From NCBI GenBank assembly GCA_023451395.1, contig JAEXZL010000187.1:1-39313 (forward strand): a stretch of 39,313 nucleotides of DNA. The letters run 5' to 3'. The notes under the pieces are model-generated. The model worked only from the letters and a program-made list of their open reading frames with translations, made no database searches and was not told where the DNA came from. The position numbers were made by a program, and so were the translations under genes. Shown piece after piece: positions 23,519-31,947 of this stretch. Origin of the DNA: Bacillota bacterium (GTDB taxonomy: Bacteria > Bacillota > Clostridia > Clostridiales > Clostridiaceae). Each line of letters begins with the position of its first letter. The first letter of the stretch is position 1.

Positions 23519-24268
23519 ATGAATGATATTATTAAAGCCCTTCACCAGCGGAAATCAGTAAGGGTATATCAGTCAAAGGACATTGCTAAAGAGCATAAAA
23601 AGGCCATTTTGTTAGCAGCCATGGCTGCACCTACTGCAGGTAATCAGCAGCTATACACCATTTTAGATATCACCGATGAAAGACTAAAGAGCAGGCTAGC
23701 AGTGACTTGTGACCATCAAGCCTTTATTGGCGAGGCACCTATGGTACTCATTTTTTGTGCCGATTTTCAAAAATGGTATGATGCCTTTCAGGAAGCAGGA
23801 TGTAATCCTAGAATGCCAGGCGCAGGAGATCTTATGCTGGCAGTGTCGGATAGTTTAATTGCTGCCCAGAATGCCGTTACAGCAGCGGAAAGCTTGGGTA
23901 TTGGCTCCTGTTATATTGGAGATATAATGGAACAGTGTGAGGAGCACAGGAAAATGTTAAAGCTTCCCGACTATGTATTTCCAGCAGCTATGCTTGTCTT
24001 TGGCTACCCTACGGAGCAGCAAAGAAACAGAAAAAAACCAGAGCGATGTGATTTAAAATATATTGTTCATGAAAACACCTATAATCTAATGGGGAAAGAG
24101 GAGCTAAGAGCCATGTTCCAAAAGGGATTAGATGAAGATGAATATATAAAGTGGATTAATAATTTCTGTAATCGGAAATATAATTCTGATTTTTCCAGGG
24201 AGATGACACGATCTGTGGAGGAATACCTTAAGGCTTTTCAGCTCTTTAGGAATGATAATTCAAGATAA
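23519..24268 (+). CDS. Nitroreductase-family FMN oxidoreductase
   Basis: An FMN-dependent NAD(P)H oxidoreductase of the nitroreductase fold, 249 residues. The FMN phosphate site RKSVRVY is at 8-14, APTAGNQQ at 38-45 is the second FMN contact, and GIGSCYIGDIME near 136-147 and VFGYPTEQQ near 163-171 are the later conserved parts. The last 70 residues extend the usual core, as in NADPH-flavin oxidoreductases of the NfrA/NfsA type. AGGGGGTTAGG precedes the ATG. The natural substrate (flavin, quinone, nitro compound) is unknown. No operon partner is evident. Confidence 0.9.
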   Translation: MNDIIKALHQRKSVRVYQSKDIAKEHKKAILLAAMAAPTAGNQQLYTILDITDERLKSRLAVTCDHQAFIGEAPMVLIFCADFQKWYDAFQEAGCNPRMPGAGDLMLAVSDSLIAAQNAVTAAESLGIGSCYIGDIMEQCEEHRKMLKLPDYVFPAAMLVFGYPTEQQRNRKKPERCDLKYIVHENTYNLMGKEELRAMFQKGLDEDEYIKWINNFCNRKYNSDFSREMTRSVEEYLKAFQLFRNDNSR

Positions 24269-24392
24269 AATATCATGTTTTTTAATGGGCTATCTGTAAC
24301 TTTCATATTCTAAAATCGTATATATTTCAATGAAGAAAAGTATATTAAATGTTAATAAATCACTAATAAATTGAAAAATAAGAGGTGCGGAA

Positions 24393-24809
24393 ATGAAGTA
24401 CAAGCTCCTTTGGATTATTACCCTATTGATGATTATTATAGTTGGTGTTTTTATGTATTTTAAATTAAGTGGTTTAGGTACATATGAGAAAATTGATATA
24501 TATACAGCCAATAACTTTGACAAAGCAGTGAATACTCCGATTTTATCTATTAATGATGAAAAGACATTAAAGGAAATCTCGGTAATATTAAAAGAATCCA
24601 AAAAAATTCATGGAAAATTAGATGTGGCATCACCAGACTATATAATGGATATATACAATAATAAAAATGTGCAAACTGTATATTTGTGGGTAAGAAAAGA
24701 CAATGTTCAAGGCATGTTTATGTATAAGGATAATACGGGAACTGGCTATACTATTTCAAAGACGGATACAGACAAACTGAAAAAATTAATACTAACCACC
24801 AATAAGTAA
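24393..24809 (+). CDS. Membrane-anchored YhfM-like protein
   Basis: A 138-residue protein with one N-terminal membrane anchor at about 5-25 and an outer domain. The domain resembles the YhfM-like family of Firmicute lipoproteins: IDIYTANNFD near the start, SINDEKTLKEISVILKESKK in the middle and YLWVRKDNVQGMFMYKDN at the end. Unlike YhfM it has no lipobox cysteine, so it is held by its transmembrane helix. AAGAGGTGCGG precedes the ATG. The function of the family is unknown. Confidence 0.72.
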   Translation: MKYKLLWIITLLMIIIVGVFMYFKLSGLGTYEKIDIYTANNFDKAVNTPILSINDEKTLKEISVILKESKKIHGKLDVASPDYIMDIYNNKNVQTVYLWVRKDNVQGMFMYKDNTGTGYTISKTDTDKLKKLILTTNK

Positions 24810-24824
24810 GAAATTACTCTATAG

Positions 24825-24870
24825 AGGTGTATATTTTAATTTTATATAGGTGTATATTTTAATTTTATAT
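24825..24870 (+). repeat. Perfect 23-bp tandem duplication
   Basis: AGGTGTATATTTTAATTTTA(TAT) occurs twice back to back at 24825-24847 and 24848-24870 without a mismatch. It lies between the YhfM-like and SanA-like genes and contains no coding sequence. Confidence 0.95.
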
Positions 24871-24956
24871 ATAAGATATAGTTGTAGCCTAATAATAATT
24901 TTATTAGTGCCGCATATGTATTATGGATATAATTTTGGAAGGGAACAAAGGGAGCT

Positions 24957-25643
24957 ATGGATAAAAAAGCAAAGAAAAAAAGTATACTTGGTAGGATTCT
25001 TCTCTTAATAATAACATTAGGAATATTAGGACTAGCCTCCCTTCTTATAATAAACTCCTATGTGAAAGCCATTGGAAAGGATAATGTTATTACCTCTGAA
25101 GCGGCATCAGATGTCGATGCTGATTGCATATTGATTCTTGGAGCAGGGGTTTGGAATAATAATAGGCCTAGCCCTATGCTGGAGGATAGGCTCTTAGAGG
25201 GAATAAATCTTTATAGCAATGGAGCCACTAATAAGCTTTTAATGAGTGGAGATCATGGAAGCAAGGACTATGATGAGGTGAATGTGATGAAGGACTTTGC
25301 TATAGAGAGGGGAGTTCCTTCAGAGGATATTTTTATGGATCATGCGGGTTTTTCTACTTATGAAAGTCTTTATAGAGCAAGAGAAGTTTTTAAGGCGGAG
25401 AAAATCATCATAGTAACTCAAGAATATCATCTGTATAGAGCCTTATACACCGCTGAAAAATTAGGCCTTGAAGCCTATGGAGTAGCCTCAGACCCAAGAA
25501 AATATGCAGGACAAAGCTATAGAGAGCTTCGGGAGATTTTAGCCAGGGTTAAGGACTTCTTCTATGGAATAATTAAACCAGAGCCAACCTTTTTAGGAGA
25601 GGAGATTCCTGTTAGTGGTAATGGTGATGATACCAATGACTAA
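24957..25643 (+). CDS. SanA/YdcF-like (DUF218) membrane-anchored protein
   Basis: A 228-residue protein with an N-terminal membrane helix at about 10-31 and an outer DUF218 domain. The hallmark stretches are DADCILILGAGVWNNNRPSP (52-71), KLLMSGDHG (93-101), ERGVPSEDIFMDHAGFSTYE (118-137) and IIIVTQEYHLYRALYTAEKL near 150-170. They match SanA, the E. coli protein tied to vancomycin sensitivity and envelope barrier, and the YdcF group. GAAGGGAACAAAGGGAGCT precedes ATG 24957. A role in cell-envelope homeostasis is likely, but the biochemical activity is not established. A terminator follows at once. Confidence 0.9.
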   Translation: MDKKAKKKSILGRILLLIITLGILGLASLLIINSYVKAIGKDNVITSEAASDVDADCILILGAGVWNNNRPSPMLEDRLLEGINLYSNGATNKLLMSGDHGSKDYDEVNVMKDFAIERGVPSEDIFMDHAGFSTYESLYRAREVFKAEKIIIVTQEYHLYRALYTAEKLGLEAYGVASDPRKYAGQSYRELREILARVKDFFYGIIKPEPTFLGEEIPVSGNGDDTND

Positions 25644-25649
25644 AAGTTT

Positions 25650-25677
25650 AAACTGTGATTTCAATCACAGTTTTTTT
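25650..25677 (+). terminator. Intrinsic terminator of the SanA-like gene
   Basis: AAACTGTGAT (25650-25659) / ATCACAGTTT (25664-25673) with a 4-nt loop, running into seven T (25671-25677). Confidence 0.92.
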
Positions 25678-25700
25678 ATGCTCTTTTTTATAAAATATAA

Positions 25701-25726
25701 ATATATTAATGAAGAAATTAATATAT
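25701..25726. promoter_or_regulatory. Perfect AT-rich dyad upstream of the DUF1858-DUF438 operon
   Basis: ATATATTAAT (25701-25710) and ATTAATATAT (25717-25726) form a 10-bp perfect inverted repeat with a 6-nt spacer, 36 nt before the first ATG. It is a possible operator. No consensus promoter could be fixed with confidence around it. Confidence 0.45.
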
Positions 25727-25761
25727 ACAGTCTATAAGCTATAGCATAAGGAGGGGAAAAT

Positions 25762-25983
25762 ATGATAATAAACCTTCAAAAAACCGTATATGAATTATGC
25801 AAAAGTGATCCTAAAATAATAGAAATACTATGGAAGCTTGGCTTTAAAGATATTACAAGGCCTGGAATACTTGAAAGTGCAGGGAGATTTATGACAATTT
25901 ATAAGGGTGCTGCAATGAAGAAGATTGACATTGAAAATATAAAAAATGAATTTATTAAAGAGGGTTATGAAATTATAGAATAG
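25762..25983 (+). CDS. DUF1858 domain protein
   Basis: A 73-residue cytoplasmic protein of the DUF1858 family, recognised by INLQKTVYELCKSDPKIIEI and LWKLGFKDITRPGILESAGR near residues 3-42. In this family the domain is found alone or fused to DUF438/hemerythrin and hybrid-cluster-related proteins, resembling the N-terminal domain of the iron-sulfur repair protein ScdA/RIC. The usual cysteine of that ScdA domain is not evident here beyond C13. AAGGAGGGG precedes the ATG. The next gene starts 10 nt after its stop, so they are one operon and likely work together. Confidence 0.85.
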   Translation: MIINLQKTVYELCKSDPKIIEILWKLGFKDITRPGILESAGRFMTIYKGAAMKKIDIENIKNEFIKEGYEIIE

Positions 25984-25993
25984 GAGGATTAAT

Positions 25994-27208
25994 ATGAGTG
26001 AGGTTATTAACAATGGTGAAATGAGAAAACAGGCAATAAAGGATATACTAAAGAAGCTTCATGAAGGTAAAACAGTAGAGGAGGTAAAGGGAGACTTTGA
26101 TAAAGCCTTTTCTGGAGTTACTGCCACGGAGATTTCTGATGCAGAGCAGTCACTAATAGAGGAAGGTCTTGAAGTATCAGAGGTGCAAAAGCTATGCGAT
26201 GTACATGCTGCTGTCTTTAAGGGATCAATACTGGAAATACACAGACCTAAGGACCCTTCAGAAATCCCTGGTCATCCTGCAAATGTGTTAAAGCTTGAAA
26301 ACCGTGAATTAGAGAGGATTCTAGAAATGCAGTTAAAGCCTGCAATAGGGGAGATAAAGAAAGAAAACACCTTTATAAGGCTTAATTCTATAATTGAGGA
26401 ATTAGGGAAAATCCACATACACTATTTGAAAAAGGAAAATCTCTTCTTTCCTATAATGGAGAAGAAAGGGGTGGAAGCTCCTCCAAAGGTTATGTGGGGA
26501 GTAGATGATGAAATAAGAGCTATGTTGAAGAATGCAAGACTTCAGCTAAAGAGCCAGGCCATGGACATAGATTTGATTAAAGAAAAACTTCAAGAAGTAT
26601 ATGACAAGATTAATGAGATGATATTTAAAGAAGAAAATATATTACTTCCAATGGTACTTGATATCTTTACCACTGAGGACTGGAGGAGAATTCATGAAGA
26701 AAGTAGTGAAATAGGCTTTATAGTGGATAATATCCCCAAATGGAAGCCTTCCCTAGAGTTAGGCAAGCCTCAAGAAGCATCTAAAAAAGTACCTGAAGAT
26801 AGGGGTAGTATAACAATGCCTTCAGGAACCTTTACATTAAAGGAAATAACTGCTCTTTTAAATACCCTTCCCTTTGATATAACCTTTGTGGACAAGGATA
26901 ATACCGTTAAGTATTTTTCAGAAGGTAAGGAGAGAATATTTACTCGTACTAAGGCGGCTATTGGCCGCAAGGTTATTAACTGCCATCCACCAGCCAGTGT
27001 TCATATTGTTGAGGAAATAATTGAGGATTTAAGAACTGGAAGAAAAGATCATGAGGACTTTTGGATTAATCTTGGAAGTAAATTTGCTTTAATTAGATAC
27101 TTTGCAGTAAGAGATGAAAAGGGAGAATTCCTAGGGGTTTTAGAAGTTAGTCAGGATATTAAGCCTATTCAAGAAATTACCGGTGAAAAGAGACTTGTTT
27201 CTAAATAA
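25994..27208 (+). CDS. DUF438-hemerythrin-PAS sensor-like protein
   Basis: A 404-residue cytoplasmic protein with three parts. DUF438 is at about 12-80, a hemerythrin-like four-helix bundle at about 90-240 and a PAS domain at about 285-395. Likely iron ligands of the bundle include H94, H141/H143, E148, E213 and H234, to be checked by alignment. The PAS opens LNTLPFDITFVDKDNTVKYF and includes the conserved GRKVINCHPPASVHIV. There is no kinase or DNA-binding output domain, so signalling, if any, is through protein contacts. Hemerythrin-like centres bind oxygen or nitric oxide and serve in redox stress or iron-sulfur repair; that role here is inference. AGGAGG precedes ATG 25994. Confidence 0.9.
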   Translation: MSEVINNGEMRKQAIKDILKKLHEGKTVEEVKGDFDKAFSGVTATEISDAEQSLIEEGLEVSEVQKLCDVHAAVFKGSILEIHRPKDPSEIPGHPANVLKLENRELERILEMQLKPAIGEIKKENTFIRLNSIIEELGKIHIHYLKKENLFFPIMEKKGVEAPPKVMWGVDDEIRAMLKNARLQLKSQAMDIDLIKEKLQEVYDKINEMIFKEENILLPMVLDIFTTEDWRRIHEESSEIGFIVDNIPKWKPSLELGKPQEASKKVPEDRGSITMPSGTFTLKEITALLNTLPFDITFVDKDNTVKYFSEGKERIFTRTKAAIGRKVINCHPPASVHIVEEIIEDLRTGRKDHEDFWINLGSKFALIRYFAVRDEKGEFLGVLEVSQDIKPIQEITGEKRLVSK

Positions 27209-27256
27209 TATATGATATAAATTGAGGAAATAAAATTTAAAATAGTATATAGGGAT

Positions 27257-27295
27257 AAGAAACAGTTTCAAGGGCTAATGAAGCTGTTTCTTTTA
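27257..27295 (+). terminator. Intrinsic terminator of the DUF438 operon
   Basis: AAGAAACAG (27257-27265) pairs with CTGTTTCTT (27284-27292), with extra TTCA/TGAA pairing inside, followed by TTTT. Confidence 0.75.
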
Positions 27296-27489
27296 TGTAG
27301 TTATAAAATAATAAAAGAGGCCATTGAAAGGATGAATATTCTAAAGTTAGTAATCTAATGTAAGGTGCTTTATATCCAACTAGATACCTATTAAATATAA
27401 TTACCAGTTATTCACTATAATATTATTTTTAGTATTATAATATATATATGATTTATAGGATAATTAATAACTTTAATTGGAGGATGGTT

Positions 27490-28305
27490 ATGGAGTTTAG
27501 TTTGGCTTTTCCAGTTTCTTTTTGGATACTTTTTTTAATAGCTGCAATTATCAGTTCAATAGGGTATTATAAATTTGTTTACTTCATCTCTTTAGGTTAT
27601 GGCTTCTCCATTACAGGGCTTGGGATTATGATGCTTATTATGTATCATCGATCCATCACTTTTTTAGGAGTTCTTCAATGTGCATTACTTATTATTTACG
27701 GCTGTCGCTTGGGAGGCTACCTTTTAAAGCGTGAGCTTAGTAGCGCTTCCTATAGAAACACCATGAAAAATGAGATAAAAAGCGGTGATAATATGAGCTT
27801 CTTTGCAAAGTTCTCCATTTGGATAACCTGTGCTCTTTTATATGTACTTCAGGTTTCACCGGTATTTTATCGCTTATTTTCAGGTATAGGAGATGACAGC
27901 CTTTCCTATCTGGGACTAGCTATTATGACCTTTGGTATCATAATAGAGTCTCTAGCAGATTATCAGAAGTCTAAGGCAAAGAAAAAGAATCCTAAGCGCT
28001 TTTGTCATGAAGGACTCTTTAAGGTGGTACGCTGTCCTAATTACTTAGGAGAGGTGATTTTTTGGACAGGTGTTCTACTTACTGGTGCTACAAGCCTTCA
28101 GGGAGCTATGCAGTGGATATGTGCCCTTACAGGTTATGTAGCTATAGTATATATTATGTTTGGTGGAGCAAGAAGACTAGAGCTTCGCCAAAATAAAAAC
28201 TATGGCGATGATATAGAATATCAAGAATACGTAAGAACAACTCCTATTCTTCTGCCTAGTATACCCCTGTACAGTGTTGCAAACTGGGATTGGCTTAAAG
28301 GGTAG
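27490..28305 (+). CDS. DUF1295 / isoprenylcysteine methyltransferase-like membrane enzyme
   Basis: A 271-residue integral membrane protein with about seven helices, of the DUF1295 group in the steroid 5-alpha-reductase/ICMT superfamily. The signature region near the C-terminus is FCHEGLFKVVRCPNYLGEVI, where most ICMT-like proteins have RHPNYFGE; the His is Cys here, as in part of the DUF1295 group. The tail has ARRLELRQNKNYGDDIEYQE. I chose ATG 27490 because GGAGG (27479-27483) lies six bases before it; the longer frame from 27448 has no ribosome site. Reductase or methyltransferase activity is undetermined. Its 3' end overlaps the convergent protease gene by 11 nt. Confidence 0.85.
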   Translation: MEFSLAFPVSFWILFLIAAIISSIGYYKFVYFISLGYGFSITGLGIMMLIMYHRSITFLGVLQCALLIIYGCRLGGYLLKRELSSASYRNTMKNEIKSGDNMSFFAKFSIWITCALLYVLQVSPVFYRLFSGIGDDSLSYLGLAIMTFGIIIESLADYQKSKAKKKNPKRFCHEGLFKVVRCPNYLGEVIFWTGVLLTGATSLQGAMQWICALTGYVAIVYIMFGGARRLELRQNKNYGDDIEYQEYVRTTPILLPSIPLYSVANWDWLKG

Positions 28306-29443
28306 CTGAAATACTAAAAGCATAGTCCATGAGCTCTCGTTCACTATTGATTTCACTAGGATGAGGATAGCTCATGGCTATTTTTTCGAATTTTGACTTA
28401 ATCTCATCTGCCTTAATCTCATCTTTTTCTGCTAAAAGGGCATAAGCATATTCAGTTCTGAGAATAGATGGGAAGTTTTTCATGGCTTTCATAAATTTCT
28501 TTTGTGATTTATCTAGCATATCATCTAGAAGCTCTGAACGATTTTTTCTAACGAGTTCACAGTAAATCCGATCCACTGTCATCAGACTACAATGTAGTCC
28601 AATTATACCTGTATCCTTCTTCATAAGCTCCTCCATAGTCTTATCCGCATTTTCAAAATCCATGGAATCCATCATACGGCTGCAGGCAAAAACTCCTAAA
28701 GCAGCCACCATGCTATTTTTCATGGATTCCTCTGAGGGAAGCTGAAACCACTCCTCTGGCATAGCTTTAAGGCGGACACCCTTTGTAATCTTCTCGTTAA
28801 TTTTCATTTGGAGCCAGAAGGCCCGCAGTGCTTCCAGGTTTTTGCCCATGGATAGTGCATTATAGCCATCGTTATCTACTGTTCCAAGGCGCATAGGAAT
28901 TCCGTTCATCAACGCAAAAGCAACTCCTATAACAGCTATGATAGCAAAGGGAGCAGATAGGACTTTTACATCTGGAAAAAGAAAAAGCAATCCTGCGAAA
29001 ATCCCAGAAGCCATAAGATTCATAAGGGGTCCACCCATATTATAAAGCACAAAGGGGATTTTCTCATTTTCCATATCTGGAGGAACCATAAGGCATTGAC
29101 CACCGGTTCCTGCAATGGAAAGACGGCGGAAACGAAGCTTTTCATCTTTCTTGATCCACATGAAGCTTCCGATTCGGAAGGAAGAAAATTTGTAACCAGT
29201 GAAAAGCCCGAAGATGAGGTGACCAGCCTCGTGGAGGATTATTTGTAGAAATATCGCTATATATAACCAGATTATTAGGACTGCAAAGGTAAGGATAATA
29301 TCAGATAGAGTTGCCTTTGTATCCAACAATTGAACTAAATACTCTGCTATAAAAATACCGCATACTCCACCGACAATCATAAAAAAGATTATCGGGAGAA
29401 ATTCTTTCCATTTCCCCGGTTTGTTTTTCTTATTTTTATTCAT
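28295..29443 (-). CDS. M50-family (site-2-type) membrane metalloprotease
   Basis: A 382-residue membrane zinc protease of the M50 type. Helices lie at about 15-38, 47-80, 133-157 and 160-182. The zinc site HEAGH is at 71-75 inside a helix, and the third-ligand motif NGIPMRLGTVDNDG is at 180-193, the usual NxxPxxxxDG with some added residues. The last 190 residues are a soluble, mostly helical domain rich in repeat-like helices with no clear family. No lantibiotic or sigma/anti-sigma partner is adjacent, so the substrate is unknown. No strong ribosome site is seen before ATG 29443. The convergent neighbour overlaps its stop. Confidence 0.87.
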   Translation of the reverse strand: MNKNKKNKPGKWKEFLPIIFFMIVGGVCGIFIAEYLVQLLDTKATLSDIILTFAVLIIWLYIAIFLQIILHEAGHLIFGLFTGYKFSSFRIGSFMWIKKDEKLRFRRLSIAGTGGQCLMVPPDMENEKIPFVLYNMGGPLMNLMASGIFAGLLFLFPDVKVLSAPFAIIAVIGVAFALMNGIPMRLGTVDNDGYNALSMGKNLEALRAFWLQMKINEKITKGVRLKAMPEEWFQLPSEESMKNSMVAALGVFACSRMMDSMDFENADKTMEELMKKDTGIIGLHCSLMTVDRIYCELVRKNRSELLDDMLDKSQKKFMKAMKNFPSILRTEYAYALLAEKDEIKADEIKSKFEKIAMSYPHPSEINSERELMDYAFSISATL

Positions 29444-29478
29444 TTAAACACCCCATTTCCCAAAAACAATATTATTAC

Positions 29479-29512
29479 AACAGCCGCACACTTTTAAAAA
29501 TGTACGGCTGTT
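29479..29512 (-). terminator. Terminator-like hairpin after the aminotransferase gene
   Basis: AACAGCCGCACA (29479-29490) pairs with TGTACGGCTGTT (29501-29512) with one mismatch and a 10-nt loop. The minus-strand tail (GTAATAATATTG) has few consecutive T, so termination may be partial. Confidence 0.6.
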
Positions 29513-29528
29513 TATCCTATGTATAATT

Positions 29529-30806
29529 TTATTTAAGTAGTGTTCGTACACTTGCAAGCTTTACGCAAAGACAGAAGATGTCCATGGCAGCTTCCAGCTC
29601 TTCAATAACTGGGTAGGAGGGAGCTATACGTATATTTCTGTCCTCCGGGTCCTTGCCATAGGGGTAGGTTGCTCCTGCACCAGTTAATGTAACACCAGCC
29701 TCCTTTGCAAGCTTCACTGCTTCCTTTGCACAGCCTGGCAGGGTGTTTAGAGATATAAAATACCCACCCATAGGACTTTTCCAGGTGGCAAGACCAGTTC
29801 CTGATAGATGCTCCTGTAATTTAGAAAGAACCATATCAAACTTAGGTCGCAGCTCCTTTGCTAAAAGCTCCATATGCTTTTTTATTCCTTCAGGATTCTT
29901 GAAATACTCTACATGTCTTAGCTGATTTATCTTATCGTATCCTATAGTCTGGGCAGACATGTGCTTTTTAATTTCCTTTATATTATCCATGCCTGAGGCT
30001 AAAAGAGCTACTCCAGCACCAGGAAAGGTAATTTTTGAGGTGGAGAAGAAATAATATACTCTATCTTCGTTTCCATAAGTCCTTGCTGCTTTAAATATGT
30101 TTTTTAAAGGAATTTCTTTATATATGTGATGAATACCATAGGCATTATCCCAGAATATTCTAAAGTCCTTGGCAGCAGTTTTCATTGAAACCAAACGGTC
30201 AACAGTTTCATCACTGTAGCAAACTCCCTCAGGATTAGAATGGAGTGGAACACACCATATACCCTTAATAAGAGGATCCTTAGCTACTAAATCTTCTACT
30301 ATATCCATATCTGGACCATTCTCAGTAAGGGGAACGGTGATCATTTCTATGCCTAAAGCCTCACATATGGTAAAATGTCTGTCATAGCCTGGAGAAGGAC
30401 ATAAAAATTTAACTGGTGTTCCTTCAAATTCATAGGCCTTCCAGGGTTTTTCTCCTTGGGTTCCAAAGAGGGATAATCTTGCAATGGTATCATACATAAG
30501 ATTAAGACTGGAATTTCCACCGATAATTAGCTGAGCCTGCTCTAAATCTAGAAGCTCAGAAAATAATCTTTTACATTCTGGTATGCCATCTAATACTCCA
30601 TAATTACGAACATCTAATCCATTCTCCGAATAGAGGGTTTCTGGCTTTTTAAGCAGTCCATTGGTTAAATCCAGCTGTGAAGATGCTGGCTTACCTCTTG
30701 ACATATCCAAATTAAGTCCTTTTTCCTTATAGGTCTGATATTCTTTTTCTAGGGTTCCTTGATAAGCAATAAGCTCATCTTTTGTAAAATCTGTAATTGA
30801 TTTCAT
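29529..30806 (-). CDS. PLP-dependent aminotransferase, AspT-like class I subgroup
   Basis: A PLP enzyme of 425 residues in the aspartate-aminotransferase subgroup typified by Corynebacterium AspT (Pfam Asp_aminotransf). It opens with NLDMSRGKPASSQLDLTNGL. PLP-site residues are visible: GNSSLN for phosphate binding, HSNPEG with the conserved Asn, DNAY with Asp and Tyr, and the Schiff-base lysine K258 in STSKITFPGAG. The start is at 30806, served by GAAGGGA; a GTG four codons upstream is the alternative but overlaps that site. The likely reaction is amino-group transfer between aspartate or a similar amino acid and 2-oxoglutarate. It appears monocistronic. Confidence 0.92.
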   Translation of the reverse strand: MKSITDFTKDELIAYQGTLEKEYQTYKEKGLNLDMSRGKPASSQLDLTNGLLKKPETLYSENGLDVRNYGVLDGIPECKRLFSELLDLEQAQLIIGGNSSLNLMYDTIARLSLFGTQGEKPWKAYEFEGTPVKFLCPSPGYDRHFTICEALGIEMITVPLTENGPDMDIVEDLVAKDPLIKGIWCVPLHSNPEGVCYSDETVDRLVSMKTAAKDFRIFWDNAYGIHHIYKEIPLKNIFKAARTYGNEDRVYYFFSTSKITFPGAGVALLASGMDNIKEIKKHMSAQTIGYDKINQLRHVEYFKNPEGIKKHMELLAKELRPKFDMVLSKLQEHLSGTGLATWKSPMGGYFISLNTLPGCAKEAVKLAKEAGVTLTGAGATYPYGKDPEDRNIRIAPSYPVIEELEAAMDIFCLCVKLASVRTLLK

Positions 30807-31054
30807 AATTCCCTTCACGCTCCACTATAAAAGTATAATTTCTTAGATAAATTACTTTTGTCTTCCTTTATTAATTATAGAGTGGATTCGTAATTAAGAC
30901 AAATAAATAAATTTTTACTAAGTTCTTACATATACCTTAATTTAACTATAGTCTCATTTTGAGGGCTCAAAGTTTATGAGAAGAATAGAAAAGATAGTAA
31001 AAAGTTAAAAAATTCACATATAAATAACAAAGAAATTATTGCTTTAAAAATCAT
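30807..31054. other. Intergenic spacer
   Basis: AT-rich, no gene seen. It carries the aminotransferase upstream region. The minus-strand T-run (31046-31050) of the hairpin that overlaps the next gene's stop also lies here. Confidence 0.4.
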
Positions 31055-31079
31055 CTAGCCATTAAACATTTTAATGGCT
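31046..31079 (-). terminator. Terminator overlapping the stop codon of the EF-hand protein
   Basis: AGCCATTAAA (31057-31066) and TTTAATGGCT (31070-31079) make a perfect 10-bp stem with a 3-nt loop. On the minus strand it encodes the last residues, contains the first stop-codon base, and is followed within six bases by TTTTT. Confidence 0.65.
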
Positions 31080-31342
31080 GATCTAATAGTTATAATAAGA
31101 AAAATTATTCCAAGTATGTAACCAAAGGTACCTAAATCTAAATCTCCACTTAGTATTTCTCCAAAAATTGTTCCGCAAACTATAAAGGCTAAGAAGGCAC
31201 AGCCTATATTATTGCTTCCATTAGGGCTTCTTTTGCCTCCAGAATTACTATTTTTATTATCATCAGTGATTACTTTGTAACGTATGTATTCTTCGGAGCC
31301 ACTTACCTTCCCGTCATGATTAAAATCAAAGGGATCAACCAT
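31055..31342 (-). CDS. Small membrane protein with one EF-hand-like loop
   Basis: A 95-residue protein. Residues 4-15 contain DFNHDGKVSGSEE, a canonical 12-residue calcium loop (DxNxDGxxxxxE). A Gly/Ser/Asn-rich linker follows, and then two hydrophobic helices at about 43-62 and 68-88. The start is set at 31342, where AAAGGAG precedes the ATG; the longer frame adds 54 residues with no ribosome site. Proteins of this layout are found in Firmicutes without known function. The end of the gene forms part of a perfect hairpin that likely terminates its transcript. Confidence 0.75.
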   Translation of the reverse strand: MVDPFDFNHDGKVSGSEEYIRYKVITDDNKNSNSGGKRSPNGSNNIGCAFLAFIVCGTIFGEILSGDLDLGTFGYILGIIFLIITIRSAIKMFNG

Positions 31343-31603
31343 AGTATTCACTCCTTTACTATGATACCTTTCTAAAATTCTTATATTTATTTTATCAAAA
31401 AAAGCTATTGATAGTAAATACACATAGAGCCGATGCAGATAGTAAAGGTAGGTATTTTCTGTTAAAATGAAATTAGAGTACAAGTCCTTAAAAATCACTG
31501 GCATGTATATAGAAATGACTATAAATAAATTTTATAGTGTAGCTAAAAACTGATAGAGTTTAATGGATGAATTTACTTTAGTAATTATTATAGGAGGAAT
31601 ACT
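31343..31603. other. Divergent intergenic region
   Basis: An AT-rich stretch between the EF-hand protein and the DUF1653 gene. I see no additional gene and no promoter pair I would defend. The ribosome site ATAGGAGGAAT (31590-31600) serves the DUF1653 gene. Confidence 0.4.
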
Positions 31604-31825
31604 ATGGGAAACTATAGAGTAATAAAGCACGGAGCAAAGTACAGACATTTTAAGGGCAAGGAGTATCTAGTCCTCTATATAGCAAAGCATTCGGAAACCT
31701 TAGAGGATATGGTGGTTTATCAGGCTCTTTATGGAGAGAGGGGAATATGGGTTAGACCTTTAGAAATGTTCTTAGAAAAGGTAGAAGTAGATGGAGAAAT
31801 GGTGGAGAGATTTCAGGAGATTTAA
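31604..31825 (+). CDS. DUF1653 domain protein
   Basis: A 73-residue soluble protein that is one DUF1653 domain from end to end: GAKYRHFKGKEYLVLYIAKH, then SETLEDMVVYQALYGERGIW and VRPLEMFLEKVE. The family is widespread and has a small beta-rich fold. It has no established biochemical role. AGGAGG precedes the ATG at ideal spacing. Confidence 0.9.
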   Translation: MGNYRVIKHGAKYRHFKGKEYLVLYIAKHSETLEDMVVYQALYGERGIWVRPLEMFLEKVEVDGEMVERFQEI

Positions 31826-31947
31826 TAGAACTGATAAATTATGAATAAAGTGATTAATTGTTATTCTTGAGCATAGGATTTCATATTTATAAATAATATT
31901 AGTAATAAGATTTATCACGAAGCTTTTTATGAAAGAAGGAAATAAAA

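Noticed and set aside
27448..27489. A 14-codon longer start for the DUF1295 protein
   Set aside because: No ribosome site before 27448, whereas GGAGG sits six bases before ATG 27490.
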